From positions 1-15,314 of the forward strand of contig CALGII010000023.1 in the NCBI GenBank assembly GCA_937915485.1: a stretch of 15,314 bases of DNA, read 5' to 3'. Shown piece after piece: positions 1-6,936 of the stretch (position 1 is the first letter of the stretch; the number at the start of each line of letters is the position of its first letter). The DNA is from an uncultured Ignavibacteriota bacterium (GTDB lineage Bacteria > Bacteroidota > Ignavibacteria > Tepidaquicellales > Tepidaquicellaceae). A program made the translations under genes and the position numbers. The notes below the pieces were generated by a model, which did not search any database, was not told the origin of the DNA, and saw only the letters and a program-made list of their open reading frames with translations.

Positions 1-50
1 CATACGAGGTGTAGCCGTGACTGGAGTTCAGACGTGTGCTCTTCCGATCT
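1..50 (+). other. Illumina TruSeq P7/read-2 adapter left in the assembly
   Basis: This stretch is library adapter, not genome. It reads from inside the P7 end (CATACGAG), through the six-base block GTAGCC, which is the reverse complement of TruSeq index 11 (GGCTAC), and then the read-2 primer site, which starts GTGACTGGAG and ends at the ligation junction CTCTTCCGATCT. The only difference from the adapter as I remember it is base 9, where G stands in place of A. Genomic sequence starts at base 51. Any open frame running across base 50 is an artefact. Confidence 0.97.
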
Positions 51-643
51 GAATAATCGATGTCAATCGCGTTTCCTATAGAGACGAAATACGAGAATCC
101 GATTTTCTTTTCGATTGCCCAGTCGAGGACTGACGTGCAGAGCGCGCCTGACTGGGAAATGAATGCGATGTTTCCCGTTTTCGGCATCCCGGCGGAAAAA
201 CTCGCGTTGAGATTTATTCCCGGAACAATCATACCGAGACAGTTCGGTCCGAGGATTCTCATTCCGTCATATTTTTTCAGGCAGGCTTTGATTTCGTTTT
301 CAAGTTTCTTCCCTGTTTCGCCTGCTTCTTTAAAACCGGCTGATATGATTATTATATTTCTGATTCCTGTCTTACCGCATTCGTCAATAGTTGAAGGCAC
401 CTGAGACGCTGCCGTGCACACGATTGCCAAATCGGGAACTTTAGGCAATGACTTCAGGTCGGGATAACACGGTATTCCCATCACAGCCTCGCTCGACGGA
501 TTAATCGGGTAAACAACTCCTTTGAAACCGCTTCCTACGAGATTTGTAAGCACCTTGCCGCTAACGCTGTTCGGATTTATAGAAACGCCTATTAATGCAA
601 TTCTTCGCGGGTTGAAGAAACTATCTAACTTTAAGCCACTCAT
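51..643 (-). CDS. NDP-forming acyl-CoA synthetase / CoA-binding protein, 3' end missing
   Basis: The first 197 codons of a longer gene are present. It starts at ATG 643 and is cut at base 51 where the adapter begins. The product begins MSGLKLDSFFNPRRIALIGV, a Rossmann-type CoA-binding fold with the family signatures in order: the NPxSVSGK loop (residues 24-30), YPINPSSEAVMGIPCY (45-60), SAGFKEAG (101-108), GPNCLG (132-137), SQSGAL (163-168) and SIGNAIDID (188-196). These fit the alpha part of ADP-forming acetyl-CoA synthetases, which make ATP from acyl-CoA, and also the CoA-binding half of Pat-type protein acetyltransferases. Complete members run to about 700-900 residues, so the subunit-2 or GNAT part that would decide between them is missing. 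No clear ribosome site precedes the ATG. The gene is divergent from xth with 99 bp between them. Confidence 0.85.
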
Positions 644-742
644 TACGGGATATGAATTATTTCGGTAATTCTTAAAAATAATTCTTATGATTTGCAAAAG
701 AAATGGAATAAAATATTACTCGTTTTTGTTGTATTTTGAAGC
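644..742. promoter_or_regulatory. Divergent intergenic region between the CoA-binding gene and xth
   Basis: These 99 AT-rich bases must hold the promoters of two divergent genes. I find no convincing Bacteroidota-type TAnnTTTG box or E. coli-type -35/-10 pair, and no strong ribosome site before xth (the bases just before ATG read TTTTGAAGC). Its promoter role follows only from the gene orientation. Confidence 0.35.
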
Positions 743-1525
743 ATGGCACAGAAAAAATCAATAAACATATATTCGTGGAATGTCAACGGATTAAGGGCTG
801 CTCACAGGAAAGGTTTTCTCGACTGGGTCAACCGTACGAAACCCGACGTGCTTTTTCTTCAGGAAGTGAAAGCGCTTCCGGAGCAACTGCCGGAGGAACT
901 AATCAATATTAAGGGTTACGATTTCCACCTGCACGCGGCGAAAAGAAAGGGCTATTCGGGAGTCGCCGCTTATACGAGAGTAAAGCCGGAAAAAATTATT
1001 TACGGAATCGGAAATGATGAATTCGACGACGAAGGCAGGGCGATTTTTCTCGAGTTCAGGGACTTCATTCTCGTCAACTGTTATTTTCCGAACGGAGGCC
1101 GCGGACCGGAAAGGGTAAAATACAAACTCGATTTTTACGATGAACTTTTTTTCTTCCTTCAGAAAAAGTACTACAGCAGGAAAGGAATTATTGTGACGGG
1201 CGATTATAATACCGCTCACAAGGAAATTGACCTCGCGCGTCCGAAAGAGAACGTGATGAACTCGGGATTCCTTCCCGAGGAAAGAGCCTGGATAGACAAC
1301 ATAATAAATCTCGGGTACACGGACGTTTTCCGGAAATTTTACGACGGTCCCGGGCATTACACTTACTGGGACCAGGTGACGCGGGCAAGGGAAAGGAATG
1401 TCGGATGGCGTATCGATTATTTCATGGTATCGAATGATTTTGTAAATCGTGTAAAAAGTACGGGCATACTCCCGGACGTTCAGGGAAGCGACCACTGCCC
1501 GATATACCTTGAATTGATTTTATAA
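743..1525 (+). CDS. xth: Exodeoxyribonuclease III (AP endonuclease)
   Basis: A 260-residue enzyme of the EEP superfamily that cleaves DNA 5' to abasic sites in base-excision repair and has 3'-5' exonuclease and 3'-phosphatase activity in the cytoplasm. All family motifs are visible: SWNVNGLRA (N13, N15), LQEVK with the metal ligand E41, KGYSGVA (69-75), CYFPNGG with Y114, GDYNTAH with D154 and N156, RIDYF with D225, and the terminal SDHCPI with the D250/H251 pair. The length is normal (E. coli Xth is 268). The gene is convergent with the DUF948-like gene and ends just before a hairpin terminator. In this family the cluster of motifs does not separate ExoIII from ExoA-type enzymes, but the repair role is secure. 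Confidence 0.96.
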   Translation: MAQKKSINIYSWNVNGLRAAHRKGFLDWVNRTKPDVLFLQEVKALPEQLPEELINIKGYDFHLHAAKRKGYSGVAAYTRVKPEKIIYGIGNDEFDDEGRAIFLEFRDFILVNCYFPNGGRGPERVKYKLDFYDELFFFLQKKYYSRKGIIVTGDYNTAHKEIDLARPKENVMNSGFLPEERAWIDNIINLGYTDVFRKFYDGPGHYTYWDQVTRARERNVGWRIDYFMVSNDFVNRVKSTGILPDVQGSDHCPIYLELIL

Positions 1526-1529
1526 ATAG

Positions 1530-1563
1530 AAAAGGTCAATCGCCTCGCGGCAATCAACCTTTT
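1530..1563. terminator. Bidirectional hairpin terminator between xth and the DUF948-like gene
   Basis: AAAAGGT (1530-1536) pairs perfectly with ACCTTTT (1557-1563). Inside, an imperfect stem ends in GCC/GGC closing a TCGC loop. The outer A-run and T-run give each strand a T-rich 3' flank, as expected for a terminator shared by two convergent genes. The inner stem has about three mismatches, so strength is uncertain. Confidence 0.65.
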
Positions 1564-1588
1564 AATATCTCTGATGATGAAAGAAGAA

Positions 1589-2143
1589 TCAGACCTTCTT
1601 CATCTCCTCTAGTTTTTTCCTCACTTCATTCAGTTCCTTGTTGATATCGTCGTACTGCTTTTCGAGTTCGAATTCCGAATCGCCGTTATTGTCGAACAAC
1701 AGGTTGTCATCCTCTTCGGAATAATGCCTTTTAACGGGTCTGCTTCGTTTTATTGTATCGGAAAAAGTCTTAACTCCCTTTACGATTGCGGCAAACGCGT
1801 TTATCGTGTCGAAAATCGGCGGCTCCGCTTTTCTTACGATTCTTTCTTTCAGTTCAACGATGTCCTCCACCATATCCTTGATTTTTTCGATAGTAAGAGT
1901 TACATACTTGAAGTTATCGTCAACTTTGTCAGATATTTTGTTTATCTTCTGTATGAGAGCCCTCGAATCGTCGATAAGCGGATCGACCCTCGTCTTGAAC
2001 TTATTGAAATCGTCCTCGAGAACATCGACCTTTGCCATAAGCAGTTTCAGATATTTCGTCAGAGAGACAATAACGAATATCAGCGCGACGAACAATACGA
2101 TCTGAATGATTACGGAAACAATATTTAGAATTTCCAATGCCAA
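1589..2143 (-). CDS. DUF948-like membrane-anchored coiled-coil protein
   Basis: A 184-residue protein with one N-terminal membrane segment (about residues 5-28), a long charged helical part (about 35-115, likely coiled coil) with the KVDVLEDDFNKFK and IDDSRALIQKINKISDKVD heptad-like stretches, and a second Glu/Lys-rich helix at the end. This matches the DUF948 (YtxG) architecture. The start is TTG at 2143, because no ATG lies ahead of the membrane segment; a second TTG two codons on is possible. It begins 10 bp after the stop of the YtxH gene and has no ribosome site of its own, so it is probably translated by coupling. DUF948 and YtxH genes also sit side by side in Bacillus (ytxG-ytxH), there in the opposite order. 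The molecular function is not known. Confidence 0.75.
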   Translation of the reverse strand: MALEILNIVSVIIQIVLFVALIFVIVSLTKYLKLLMAKVDVLEDDFNKFKTRVDPLIDDSRALIQKINKISDKVDDNFKYVTLTIEKIKDMVEDIVELKERIVRKAEPPIFDTINAFAAIVKGVKTFSDTIKRSRPVKRHYSEEDDNLLFDNNGDSEFELEKQYDDINKELNEVRKKLEEMKKV

Positions 2144-2153
2144 TGTTTTTTAT

Positions 2154-2579
2154 TTAGATTTCGGAACCTTTTGATTTTTCTTCCTTGTACGCGTCAAGCC
2201 CCGCCTTGAAAGCGTCTTTTATCCTGTCGGCTTCAACATTGAGTTTTTCCTTTGTCGAGCCGAATTTTTCGGATGCTTTCGTCTTGGCGTCGCTCAGTAT
2301 GCTGTTAGCGTCGTCAAGAAGAGTATTCGCTTTTTCCTTGGCGTCTTTAATGATTTGTTCCGATTTCTTTTTTCCTTCGTTAATCAAATCGCTTGCTTTC
2401 GATTTCGCGATTTTCATGTATTCGGACGTGTCATCGAGAAATTCGTCTTTTTTTAATTTTATATCGCTCCGTAATTCCCTTCCTGATTTCGGCGCGTACA
2501 ATAACGCTATCACCGCGCCAACGAGTCCGCCGGTCAGGAACCCCAGCATTAATCCTTTTGCCATTTTGTTTTCTTCCAT
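2154..2579 (-). CDS. YtxH domain-containing protein
   Basis: A 141-residue protein whose N-terminus carries the YtxH signature: a glycine-rich membrane segment (about residues 8-28) followed by LYAPKSGRELR (27-37). The rest (40-140) is Lys/Glu/Ala-rich helix, predicted coiled coil, with repeated KAxxLxxxAK-like stretches of the LEA/apolipoprotein style. YtxH proteins are linked to general stress in Firmicutes, and in Bacteroidota they are common small envelope proteins of unknown mechanism. The start is ATG 2579, supported by a good ribosome site AGGAG seven bases ahead, one of few in this window. It is the first gene of an operon with the DUF948-like gene. Confidence 0.88.
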   Translation of the reverse strand: MEENKMAKGLMLGFLTGGLVGAVIALLYAPKSGRELRSDIKLKKDEFLDDTSEYMKIAKSKASDLINEGKKKSEQIIKDAKEKANTLLDDANSILSDAKTKASEKFGSTKEKLNVEADRIKDAFKAGLDAYKEEKSKGSEI

Positions 2580-2608
2580 TTTTTAACTCCTGAATTAAAT
2601 TTTTTAAT

Positions 2609-2658
2609 CCGCTGCTATTCCAGTAATTACAAATCAATTTATAATTACTGTGTAGCGG
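2609..2658 (-). promoter_or_regulatory. Inverted repeat (leader hairpin or operator) ahead of the YtxH gene
   Basis: CAGTAATTA (2621-2629) and TAATTACTG (2642-2650) form a perfect 9-bp inverted repeat around a 12-base loop. Outside it, CCGCTGC (2609-2615) pairs with GTAGCGG (2652-2658), with one G-T pair, giving a longer broken stem. The element ends 29 bp ahead of the YtxH start. On the minus strand the box TAATTTTG (2666-2659), which fits the Bacteroidota -7 consensus TAnnTTTG, lies directly upstream, but I found no well-spaced -33 TTG. The repeat could be a 5'-UTR hairpin or a dimeric regulator site, since the two arms are 21 bp apart centre to centre. Confidence 0.45.
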
Positions 2659-2729
2659 CAAAATTAAAATATTAATATATTAAAGATTAATCAACATATA
2701 AAAGTTTAAAATAGCCACAAAATTCATTT

Positions 2730-2753
2730 TACTGCTTTACTAAATTACTAAAT
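2730..2753. repeat. Three tandem octamers with TTACT core
   Basis: TTACTGCT, TTACTAAA and TTACTAAA follow one another without gaps between the TonB receptor stop and the YtxH leader. The array is short and AT-rich, and no function is assigned. Confidence 0.4.
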
Positions 2754-2797
2754 CCTGAATCACTGATTTTAAAGCAAAACCCGCGCATTATAAGAAA

Positions 2798-5125
2798 TCA
2801 ATTACCAAATTGAAACGGCACTGAAATTTTCAAATTAAAACTTCTGCCCGGATTCATCGCGAACGATTTATATCTCGACAGGTGGTCTATGTATTTGATA
2901 TCGCCGAGATTCTCAACGCTTAAATCAAGCGATGCTGCCGTATTCGAAAGAACTAAATCCAATCCCGCACCTATATTTATCAACGCGTATCCGTCTGTTT
3001 TTGTTTCAAGCGGGTCAACGTCATTCTGTGGTGAAACAAATTTTACCGAAAATCTAAGATAAGGATTGTAAATATTACCGATGCTTGATTTCTGTATCTT
3101 AATCCCGATAATGTTTTTCATCGGCGGGGTGAACGGGAGCGGGCCGTCCGAAGATTTATTTTTCGTGAACACATAATCTCCGCTCAATGTAAGCAATAAA
3201 AAATCCAGCGGCTGGAACTGGAACGAGTATTCAAATCCCCTGAAAAACGCCCTGTCCTGACTGATTAAAAAAACAGGCAGCCCGGATGATGAATCAATGG
3301 TTCCCGCGGGTGAAGGATAAATGAAATCATTTAAAACGTTGTTAAACAGGGAAACTTCCGCGCTGAAAATTTTCAGCCGCGCTCTAATACCAAAATCAAT
3401 GTTGAGTGATGTTTCGGGAACCGTACCCGCGTTTGTATTCTGTGTCTTTATTCCGCGCTCGACTCTTCCTGTTCCTTCGTGGACTCCATCAACGTACAAT
3501 TCAAACTCTGACGGCGCACGCCAGCCTCTGCCGATGTTCGAGAAAATATCTATCCCGCCTGCCGGCCGGAACACTATTCCGGCTGAGCCGGAGAAAGAAT
3601 TCAGGCTAATTTTTTCGGGATTAATTACTTTCACCGGATTACCTTCGATGTCCTTTTCCATCACGGTATAACCGATATTCATATTTTTTGTATCGTATCT
3701 TCCGCCGATCGAAAAAGTGAATTTCCCTGCATTATATTTCTCGAAAGCGTAGATTCCGTACGATGCGGAATTGAAATCCGGAATTAATTTTTCGATTCCG
3801 AGGCTCTGATTATCCATATAATTCACTGACAATCCAAACGTACCGGATACGGATTCGCTTAAATGATTGTGCAGTCTTGCGTCTCCCTGAAAAGTTTTCA
3901 ATTTCCAGAACAACCCGGGATTGTCCGCATTCTTATCCTCATCGTTTTCAAACTCCTTCCTGTTCTGAGTCTGAAATGAAAAAACAGGTTCGAGATGGAA
4001 TTTATTGCTTAGTCTGATATTTCCGTTCAGTACAAACTGATTCGTATTAAGTTTCTGGCTACCGGTGTACTGCGGCTCCGGTTCGTGCATCCGTACTTCC
4101 CTGTTAAAAGTCTCAAATCCCGCCTCGATGTATCCGAAACTATTCCTGTATCCGAATGAAAATCCGCCTTCGACCTCTTCAGTACCGCTGTTTGAGAGAA
4201 TGCCGCCGTGTATCGTATCACTGACTCCGGAGATAAGAGTATTCACAAGAAGATTCCCATCCGGTGTTCGGACGTTCCCTGATTTTCTGAATCCCAAATG
4301 ACCTTTCAAGCCCATGTTCCTGAAACCGGTTCCGATGGTAAGATTTCCTGTGCCTTCTTTGTTGACTGAAAATCCGTCAAGGTCGAGATTACCGTAAAAT
4401 ATTTTTTTAAAGCCGCTTGAGTATAGCAGAGGCTTTGACAAGATGTTCACGACTCCACCGATTCCATCGGCGCCGTATAGCAGACTAGCAGGACCTCTCA
4501 ATATTTCGATTCTGTCAATGTCATAAGTGCTAACTTCCGGAGAATGCTCGTCTCCCCATTGCTGCGATTCCTGCTTGACTCCGTCGTGAATAATAAGCAC
4601 GCTGTTTGACGTCATTCCCCTAAGTACGGGTTTTCCGATACCCGTTCCCGTTGACAAAGTATTCACGCCCGGGATGTTGTCAATCGTCGAACTCAGGTTA
4701 TGCGAGCGTTCCTGTATGAGTTCTCTCGGACCGAGTGTCGATAAGGAAAATGTGCTTTGCGATATTTCCTGAACTTCAAATGAACCCGTAACGTCAATCG
4801 TCGCGGTCTGAATCAGGCTGTTTTCGAGTACTATGTCTTTAACAATATGCTCCGATTGAATTTCAATCTCAACGGTTTTTGCTATGTATCCCGTCTTCGA
4901 ATATGTAATGTGATAATGACCGTAGGGTATGTTTGATACAGAATAATAGCCTCCTGAATCCGTTCCGACTTGAATTCCCGGTTCGTTCAGTGTAACATTA
5001 GCGTCTTTGAGCGGATTGCCTTCCGAATCGGTCACCCTCCCTTTCAACTCACCGGAAAGTGTTTCGGAGAATATACTTTGCGAAAACAATAATGCAATTA
5101 TAACTGCAATAATAAGTCTATGCAT
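2798..5125 (-). CDS. TonB-dependent outer-membrane receptor with carboxypeptidase-like regulatory domain
   Basis: A 775-residue outer-membrane channel for an unknown ligand, energised by TonB-ExbBD. Order of parts: signal peptide (1-20), carboxypeptidase-regulatory-like beta domain (about 24-103, GRVTDSEGNPLKDANVTL), a TonB-box-like stretch (TIDVTG, 109-114), plug (about 125-232) with IPGVN and the classic IEILRGPASLLYGADGIGGVVNI, then a beta barrel to the end. The plug piece QQWGDEHSPEV (188-198) just ahead of the RGP motif resembles the ZnuD-like branch of zinc receptors by position and style; this is inference, not proof of ligand. It follows the His/Cys-rich small protein by 34 bp and is probably co-transcribed with it. 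ATG 5125 has no ribosome site. No large SusD-like partner is present, which argues against a glycan locus. Confidence 0.93.
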   Translation of the reverse strand: MHRLIIAVIIALLFSQSIFSETLSGELKGRVTDSEGNPLKDANVTLNEPGIQVGTDSGGYYSVSNIPYGHYHITYSKTGYIAKTVEIEIQSEHIVKDIVLENSLIQTATIDVTGSFEVQEISQSTFSLSTLGPRELIQERSHNLSSTIDNIPGVNTLSTGTGIGKPVLRGMTSNSVLIIHDGVKQESQQWGDEHSPEVSTYDIDRIEILRGPASLLYGADGIGGVVNILSKPLLYSSGFKKIFYGNLDLDGFSVNKEGTGNLTIGTGFRNMGLKGHLGFRKSGNVRTPDGNLLVNTLISGVSDTIHGGILSNSGTEEVEGGFSFGYRNSFGYIEAGFETFNREVRMHEPEPQYTGSQKLNTNQFVLNGNIRLSNKFHLEPVFSFQTQNRKEFENDEDKNADNPGLFWKLKTFQGDARLHNHLSESVSGTFGLSVNYMDNQSLGIEKLIPDFNSASYGIYAFEKYNAGKFTFSIGGRYDTKNMNIGYTVMEKDIEGNPVKVINPEKISLNSFSGSAGIVFRPAGGIDIFSNIGRGWRAPSEFELYVDGVHEGTGRVERGIKTQNTNAGTVPETSLNIDFGIRARLKIFSAEVSLFNNVLNDFIYPSPAGTIDSSSGLPVFLISQDRAFFRGFEYSFQFQPLDFLLLTLSGDYVFTKNKSSDGPLPFTPPMKNIIGIKIQKSSIGNIYNPYLRFSVKFVSPQNDVDPLETKTDGYALINIGAGLDLVLSNTAASLDLSVENLGDIKYIDHLSRYKSFAMNPGRSFNLKISVPFQFGN

Positions 5126-5159
5126 TTTCTAGATTTTTAATTTAAAAAAAGTTTTGCAG

Positions 5160-5444
5160 TTATAAGGACGGAGGAGCTCTGCCAAAAAAGATTTCTTCCA
5201 AGATGGCATTTTCTATATCGGATTGATAGCCGGGTAAGATGAAATGAGAGAACTCATAAAACGGAATTTCCATCACTTTCAAATTAATCACAGCCGATAC
5301 ATCCGCGTTAGCATTTAGTACGCAAACCGGACATTCATTGTGTGAACCGCTGTCGGAATGGTAGTGGTGGTATTCCGCCGATATCATCACAATGAACGAC
5401 AGGACAACGATTAATCCTGACAATATTCTTCCCGTTTTATTCAA
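5160..5444 (-). CDS. Small exported His/Cys protein (DUF2946-like)
   Basis: A 94-residue protein. A hydrophobic N-terminus (about residues 8-23) works as signal peptide or anchor and is followed by a metal-binding-looking stretch: H26, H27, H29, H35, and then C38-P-V-C41. It ends in GRAPPSL, and the combination of a CPxC motif and an R-[AG]-P-P ending is what I associate with DUF2946 and similar small proteins encoded beside TonB receptors for metals. The start must be TTG at 5444: an in-frame stop lies four codons upstream and there is no ATG before the hydrophobic segment. It is the first gene of a probable two-gene operon with the TonB receptor. Metal binding is inferred from composition only. 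Confidence 0.75.
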   Translation of the reverse strand: MNKTGRILSGLIVVLSFIVMISAEYHHYHSDSGSHNECPVCVLNANADVSAVINLKVMEIPFYEFSHFILPGYQSDIENAILEEIFFGRAPPSL

Positions 5445-5622
5445 TTTATCAAATTATGAACTTCTTTAATTAATAACAAGAATGAACATTTTATCGTTTC
5501 GACATAATCAGACGGTATGTGCCGTATGAATCCCGCGCAACAAACTTCAGCAGAGAAAAAGAACTTTTTTTACAGAAACAGTAATAATATATTTATATAA
5601 TCCGTTCAACAAAAAAATTATT
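5445..5622. promoter_or_regulatory. Divergent intergenic region between the His/Cys protein and purB
   Basis: 178 AT-rich bases must carry the promoter of the metal-type operon (leftward) and of purB (rightward). A loose Fur/Zur-like palindrome AATG-AA-CATT lies around 5480-5495, but it is too weak to call. I see no convincing core promoter motif or riboswitch. Confidence 0.35.
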
Positions 5623-6915
5623 ATGATTCCAAGGTATTCAAGAGAAGAGATTTCACAAATATGGTCAGACGAAAACAGGTTTAATATCTGGCTTAAAGTC
5701 GAATTGCTCGCCTGCGAGGCTCAGTGCGGACTCGGGCTAATCCCGAAAAAATCGCTTGAGGTCATAAAAAGACGCGCGAAGTTCGATACGAAGCGCGTCC
5801 TGAAGATAGAAGAGACGGTGAAACACGACGTTATCGCTTTTCTTACAAACGTCGCCGAACACGTCGGTCCCGATTCCAGATTCATACACATGGGAATGAC
5901 GAGTTCGGACGTACTGGACACGACGCTCTCCGTTCAGATGAAACAGGCGGGTGAGATTATTTTGAAGGACCTTTTGAAAACGCGGGACGTTCTTAGAAAA
6001 AAAGCGCTCAAGTACAAAAGGCTCACGATGATAGGTAGAACGCACGGAATACACGCCGAACCGATTACTCTCGGACTAAAGTTTGCTCTCTGGTTCGACG
6101 AAACCAACAGGAACATAAAGAGACTGAAATCAGCCCTTAACACGATTTCAGTCGGGCAGATTTCGGGAGCCGTAGGCACTTACGAGCACATCTCTACGAA
6201 AGTAGAAGCGTACGTATGCAGAAAACTCGGACTCGCTCCCGCGAATATAACGACTCAGATTATTCAGCGCGACAGGCACGCGCAATTCATGTCGACACTT
6301 GCGATAATCGCATCATGCATCGAAAAGTACGCGACTGAAATCAGGCATTTGCAGAAGACAGAGGCTCTCGAACTCGAAGAATGTTTCACAAAAGGACAGA
6401 AGGGTTCGTCGGCAATGCCGCATAAGAAGAACCCAATCACCTCGGAGCAGTTGTCGGGACTCGCGAGAGTAATACGCGGTAACGCTCTTGCTGCATTCGA
6501 AAACATTCCCCTGTGGCACGAAAGGGATATTTCCCATTCATCGGTCGAAAGAATCATTATGCCCGATTCAACGATACTTATTGATTACATGCTCAACAAG
6601 TTTAATTCTCTGATTGAGAACATAATCGTTTACGAAAAAAATATCAAACGCAATCTCGAACTAACTAAAGGATTGATTTTTTCGCAAACCCTCCTTCTTA
6701 AACTCATCGCAAAGGGGATGAAAAGAGAAAACGCTTACAAGTTGGTTCAGAAAGCCGCGATGGAATGCTGGGAGAAGAAAATTGATTTCAGGATACTTAT
6801 TGAAGGCAGCAGGGATTTGATGAAGTACCTGACGAAGAAGGACCTCGACGCGGTTTTTGATTACGGAAAATCGGGGAAAAATATCGATTACATATTTAAG
6901 AGAACGGGGATATAA
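5623..6915 (+). CDS. purB: Adenylosuccinate lyase
   Basis: A 430-residue enzyme of the aspartase/fumarase superfamily that acts twice in purine synthesis: SAICAR to AICAR, and adenylosuccinate to AMP, with release of fumarate. The catalytic residues fall at the same numbers as in Bacillus subtilis PurB: H68 (KHDV), H89 (IHMGMTSSD), H141 (GRTHG), S262 and K268 in the signature GSSAMPHKKNP (261-271), and E275. Length is normal for the Bacillus/Thermotoga-type form, shorter than the E. coli type. It stands alone, not in a pur operon. ATG 5623 follows an AT-rich leader without a clear ribosome site. The stop codon sits in the loop of a terminator hairpin. Confidence 0.97.
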   Translation: MIPRYSREEISQIWSDENRFNIWLKVELLACEAQCGLGLIPKKSLEVIKRRAKFDTKRVLKIEETVKHDVIAFLTNVAEHVGPDSRFIHMGMTSSDVLDTTLSVQMKQAGEIILKDLLKTRDVLRKKALKYKRLTMIGRTHGIHAEPITLGLKFALWFDETNRNIKRLKSALNTISVGQISGAVGTYEHISTKVEAYVCRKLGLAPANITTQIIQRDRHAQFMSTLAIIASCIEKYATEIRHLQKTEALELEECFTKGQKGSSAMPHKKNPITSEQLSGLARVIRGNALAAFENIPLWHERDISHSSVERIIMPDSTILIDYMLNKFNSLIENIIVYEKNIKRNLELTKGLIFSQTLLLKLIAKGMKRENAYKLVQKAAMECWEKKIDFRILIEGSRDLMKYLTKKDLDAVFDYGKSGKNIDYIFKRTGI

Positions 6916-6926
6916 ATCCCCGTTCT
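6901..6926. terminator. Terminator hairpin containing the purB stop codon
   Basis: AGAACGGGGA (6901-6910) and TCCCCGTTCT (6917-6926) form a perfect 10-bp stem with loop TATAAA. The purB stop codon TAA (6913-6915) lies in that loop. On the plus strand a broken T-tract follows (TTTTACTTTTT), but it starts about 9 bases after the stem, so this is not a textbook rho-independent site. The minus-strand gene ends 10 bp to the right, so the stem may serve both directions. Confidence 0.7.
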
Positions 6927-6936
6927 GCAACAACTT

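Noticed and set aside
60..404. Plus-strand open frame of 114 codons
   Set aside because: It lies opposite the CoA-binding gene, whose motifs are clear, and its own translation shows no family features.
899..1495. Antisense open frame of 198 codons inside xth
   Set aside because: It is a shadow of a well-supported gene. The translation has no recognisable domain and would need its own promoter inside xth.
5466..5515. Fur/Zur-like operator ahead of the His/Cys protein
   Set aside because: Only a short AATG-AA-CATT palindrome is present, in AT-rich DNA, and it misses most consensus positions.
5556..5569. AAAAAG-AA-CTTTTT hairpin upstream of purB
   Set aside because: A two-base loop cannot form a stable hairpin and the arms are almost all A and T.
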